Assembly (NCBI RefSeq): GCF_011752995.1
Contig: NZ_VWWL01000022.1
Span: forward strand, 1 to 64,000
Reading direction: 5' to 3'
DNA length: 64,000 nt
Source of the DNA: Burkholderia sp. Ax-1724
GTDB lineage: Bacteria; Pseudomonadota; Gammaproteobacteria; Burkholderiales; Burkholderiaceae
Shown here: positions 62,496 to 64,000 of the stretch, piece by piece
How positions within the stretch are numbered: the stretch's first letter is position 1
Layout of the letters: each line of letters begins with the position of its first letter
Translations under genes and position numbers: made by a program
The notes under the pieces: generated by a model
What the model saw: the letters and a program-made list of their open reading frames with translations, nothing else
What the model was told of the DNA's origin: nothing
Database searches by the model: none

Positions 62496-64000
62496 CAGAT
62501 ATCCCAGTCGAAGTCGTCGCGCGCCCCCGGCGTGCCGCGTGCAGCGGCCGAGCCATAGCCCGCAGGGTTAGCCGCGACACCACCCGGCGTCGCCGTGGCC
62601 GGCATCGTGGATGAAGCCGTTCCCGCTGTCGCCGAACGCGCATACGCCGAAGCCGCCGCCTGCGCGCCAGCAGTGCCCGTCGCGCTCGCCGCTCCAGGTG
62701 TTCCCGGTACACCGCCGCCGATCTCGCGAATCGTCAAACCCTGCAACTCGATGCCGGCCGCCGCGAGCCGCTCGCGAAAGCTCTCGCCCTGAATCGCGAG
62801 CCGCGCCGCGCCGTGCGGGCTCGCCTGCACGCGCGCGGTAAGCCGCATGCCGGTCAGCGTCAATTCGGCATCGACGGTGCCGAGCGTCGGCAGCGACAGC
62901 GTCAGACGCGTGCGCCACGGCTGGTCGTCCTCGCTCGCGAGGCCGCCGCCGCTGCGGTCCCATTCGTCGCCGTCCTGCTCGATGGTCCAGTCGAGCCGCG
63001 CGCCCGGCCATGCCTCGCCGGTCCAGCGGAATTGCCCGGTCGCGAGCAGGTCGAGCTGCTGCCGCACGAGCGGCTCCGTCGCCGGATGCACGGCCGCCGC
63101 CGTCGATTGCGCATTCTGCGACGCAGCCGCATCGCCGATTTGCGGCGCCGCGCTGTGCAGCCCCGCATGCGCAGGCTGGCCCGTCAGATCGGACAACGAA
63201 CTCGCCAGCACCTCGCCCGCAGCGAAACGCGCGGCTTGCGCGGTCAGGATCGAGGGCATCGCGTGCGTGGGGGCGTCGGCAGAGGGATTGGGTGAGCCGG
63301 CCGGTGAGCCAGCTTGCGGGCCCGGTTGTGAGCCTTGTTGTGAGCCCGACTGCACACCGCTCGTTGCGGTGCCCGGCATGCCACGTTGCATGCCGCTCGC
63401 CATCGCCTCGGACGCGAAACCCGTCGCGCCCGCGTCGCCGTCCTCGTCGGCCCAGCCGGGCGGCAATTGCGCGGCCGCCACGAGCCGGTTCTGCGCTTCG
63501 TCGGCGAGGTTCTCCGGCGAGCGCTGGCCGACGAGCCATCCCGCGAGATGCGCTTCGTAGAACAGGCCGCTGTCGCTGACGGTGCGTTCGAGCGCGGCCG
63601 CAAGCGCCGCCACCGGCACCTGCGTCGCCGCGATGCTGGCGGTGGCCACGGTTCCGTTCGCACTGGCGGCAGCATTGGAGTTTGCCGTGGCGGCATCGGC
63701 AGAACCCGCGCTACTTGCCGCATCGGCACCCGGCAATCCTTCCACCGCGATATCGAGCGCCGGCGCGGCCGGCCAGATCGGCGCCTGGCCGAGCACGGCC
63801 GGCGTCGCCTCGCCGCCCGAATTCGCGATCGCATTGAGCGTCAGCGCGACCGCCGACAGCGCGGTTTGCGCGGACGGCTGCGGCGCGGGCGTCACGTTGG
63901 GCGTGGCGGCAATGGGCGCGCCGGCGACGCCTGCCGCGCCGGTCTGCGAGGTGGTCGCGGCGCCCGGCGCGATGTTGAGCAAACTGTCGATCCGGCTCGA
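62495..64000 (-). CDS. fliK: Flagellar hook-length control protein FliK (5' end cut by window)
   Basis: At least 501 codons, open to the window edge (SSRIDSLLNIAPGAA reads through 64000), so the true start lies beyond. The N-terminal part is Ala/Gly/Pro/Gln-rich and disordered, acting as the molecular ruler. The C-terminal part has the substrate-switch region with TRLTLSLPTLGTVDAELTLT, LTARVQASPHGAARLAIQGE and FRERLAAAGIELQGLTIREI. It ends in DDFDWDI. Coupling to flhX by an overlapping stop and start supports a joint role in export switching. Confidence 0.88.
   Translation of the reverse strand, partial: SSRIDSLLNIAPGAATTSQTGAAGVAGAPIAATPNVTPAPQPSAQTALSAVALTLNAIANSGGEATPAVLGQAPIWPAAPALDIAVEGLPGADAASSAGSADAATANSNAAASANGTVATASIAATQVPVAALAAALERTVSDSGLFYEAHLAGWLVGQRSPENLADEAQNRLVAAAQLPPGWADEDGDAGATGFASEAMASGMQRGMPGTATSGVQSGSQQGSQPGPQAGSPAGSPNPSADAPTHAMPSILTAQAARFAAGEVLASSLSDLTGQPAHAGLHSAAPQIGDAAASQNAQSTAAAVHPATEPLVRQQLDLLATGQFRWTGEAWPGARLDWTIEQDGDEWDRSGGGLASEDDQPWRTRLTLSLPTLGTVDAELTLTGMRLTARVQASPHGAARLAIQGESFRERLAAAGIELQGLTIREIGGGVPGTPGAASATGTAGAQAAASAYARSATAGTASSTMPATATPGGVAANPAGYGSAAARGTPGARDDFDWDI

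Noticed and set aside
1..64000. CRISPR arrays, tRNA or rRNA genes, replication origin
   Set aside because: No regularly spaced repeats, cloverleaf-like segments, rRNA-like stretches or DnaA-box clusters were noticed by eye. A covariance-model scan would be decisive.

Overview
The window looks like part of a chromosome of a flagellated betaproteobacterium of the Burkholderiaceae, most likely Paraburkholderia, Caballeronia or a close relative. The evidence is the high GC content, the flhDC-motAB-che-flh gene order, H-NS of the short Burkholderia type, a DUF2844/DUF3443 pair, and FliT and FlhX next to flagellar genes. No tRNA, rRNA or CRISPR was seen.

Layout. (1) 1-3440 is an accessory island. 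It holds the end of an IS21-like element, then a leftward operon of a small ORF, a helical-repeat protein, a small protein resembling the EACC1 family of bacterial conflict systems, and a 467-aa protein with an HExxH zinc-protease motif. It has lower GC than the rest and is the best candidate for an undescribed system. (2) 3585-8830 holds a CaCA-type antiporter, then fliC, fliD and fliT, and the broken tail of an aldo/keto reductase. (3) 9158-16556 is housekeeping: rpsU, tag, a BadF/BcrA-type kinase, a HAD phosphatase, two exported proteins, aqpZ, an H-NS paralogue and a GT4 glycosyltransferase. (4) 16557-29894 runs from a long leader with two adjacent palindromes into flhDC, motAB and the complete chemotaxis operon cheY-cheA-cheW-mcp-cheR-cheD-cheB-cheY-cheZ. 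(5) 30172-32060 is the exported DUF2844/DUF3443 pair; the latter looks like a pepsin-type aspartic protease. (6) 32281-39609 is flhB-flhA, then flhF-flhG-fliA. (7) 39714-40303 is a HicAB toxin-antitoxin pair inserted between fliA and flgN. (8) 40798-56537 holds flgN, flgM and flgA leftward, and flgBCDEFGHIJ, ycgR and flgKL rightward. (9) 56659-64000 holds fliR, Q, P, O, N, M and L leftward, a 209-bp inverted repeat, then flhX and the start-truncated fliK.

How it works together. FlhDC is the class I master regulator. FliA (sigma-28) and its anti-sigma factor FlgM control late genes. Five sites fit the sigma-28 consensus (TAAAGTTT-N11-GCCGATAA): upstream of fliC, motA, flgM, ycgR and flgK. These are exactly the filament, motor, brake, anti-sigma and hook-filament-junction genes expected to be late. 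FlhF and FlhG place the flagellum; FlhA, FlhB and FliOPQR form the export gate; FliMN form the switch to which CheY binds; CheZ, CheB, CheR and CheD tune signalling.

All reading is by eye. Family assignments come from recognised motifs, and no database search was run.
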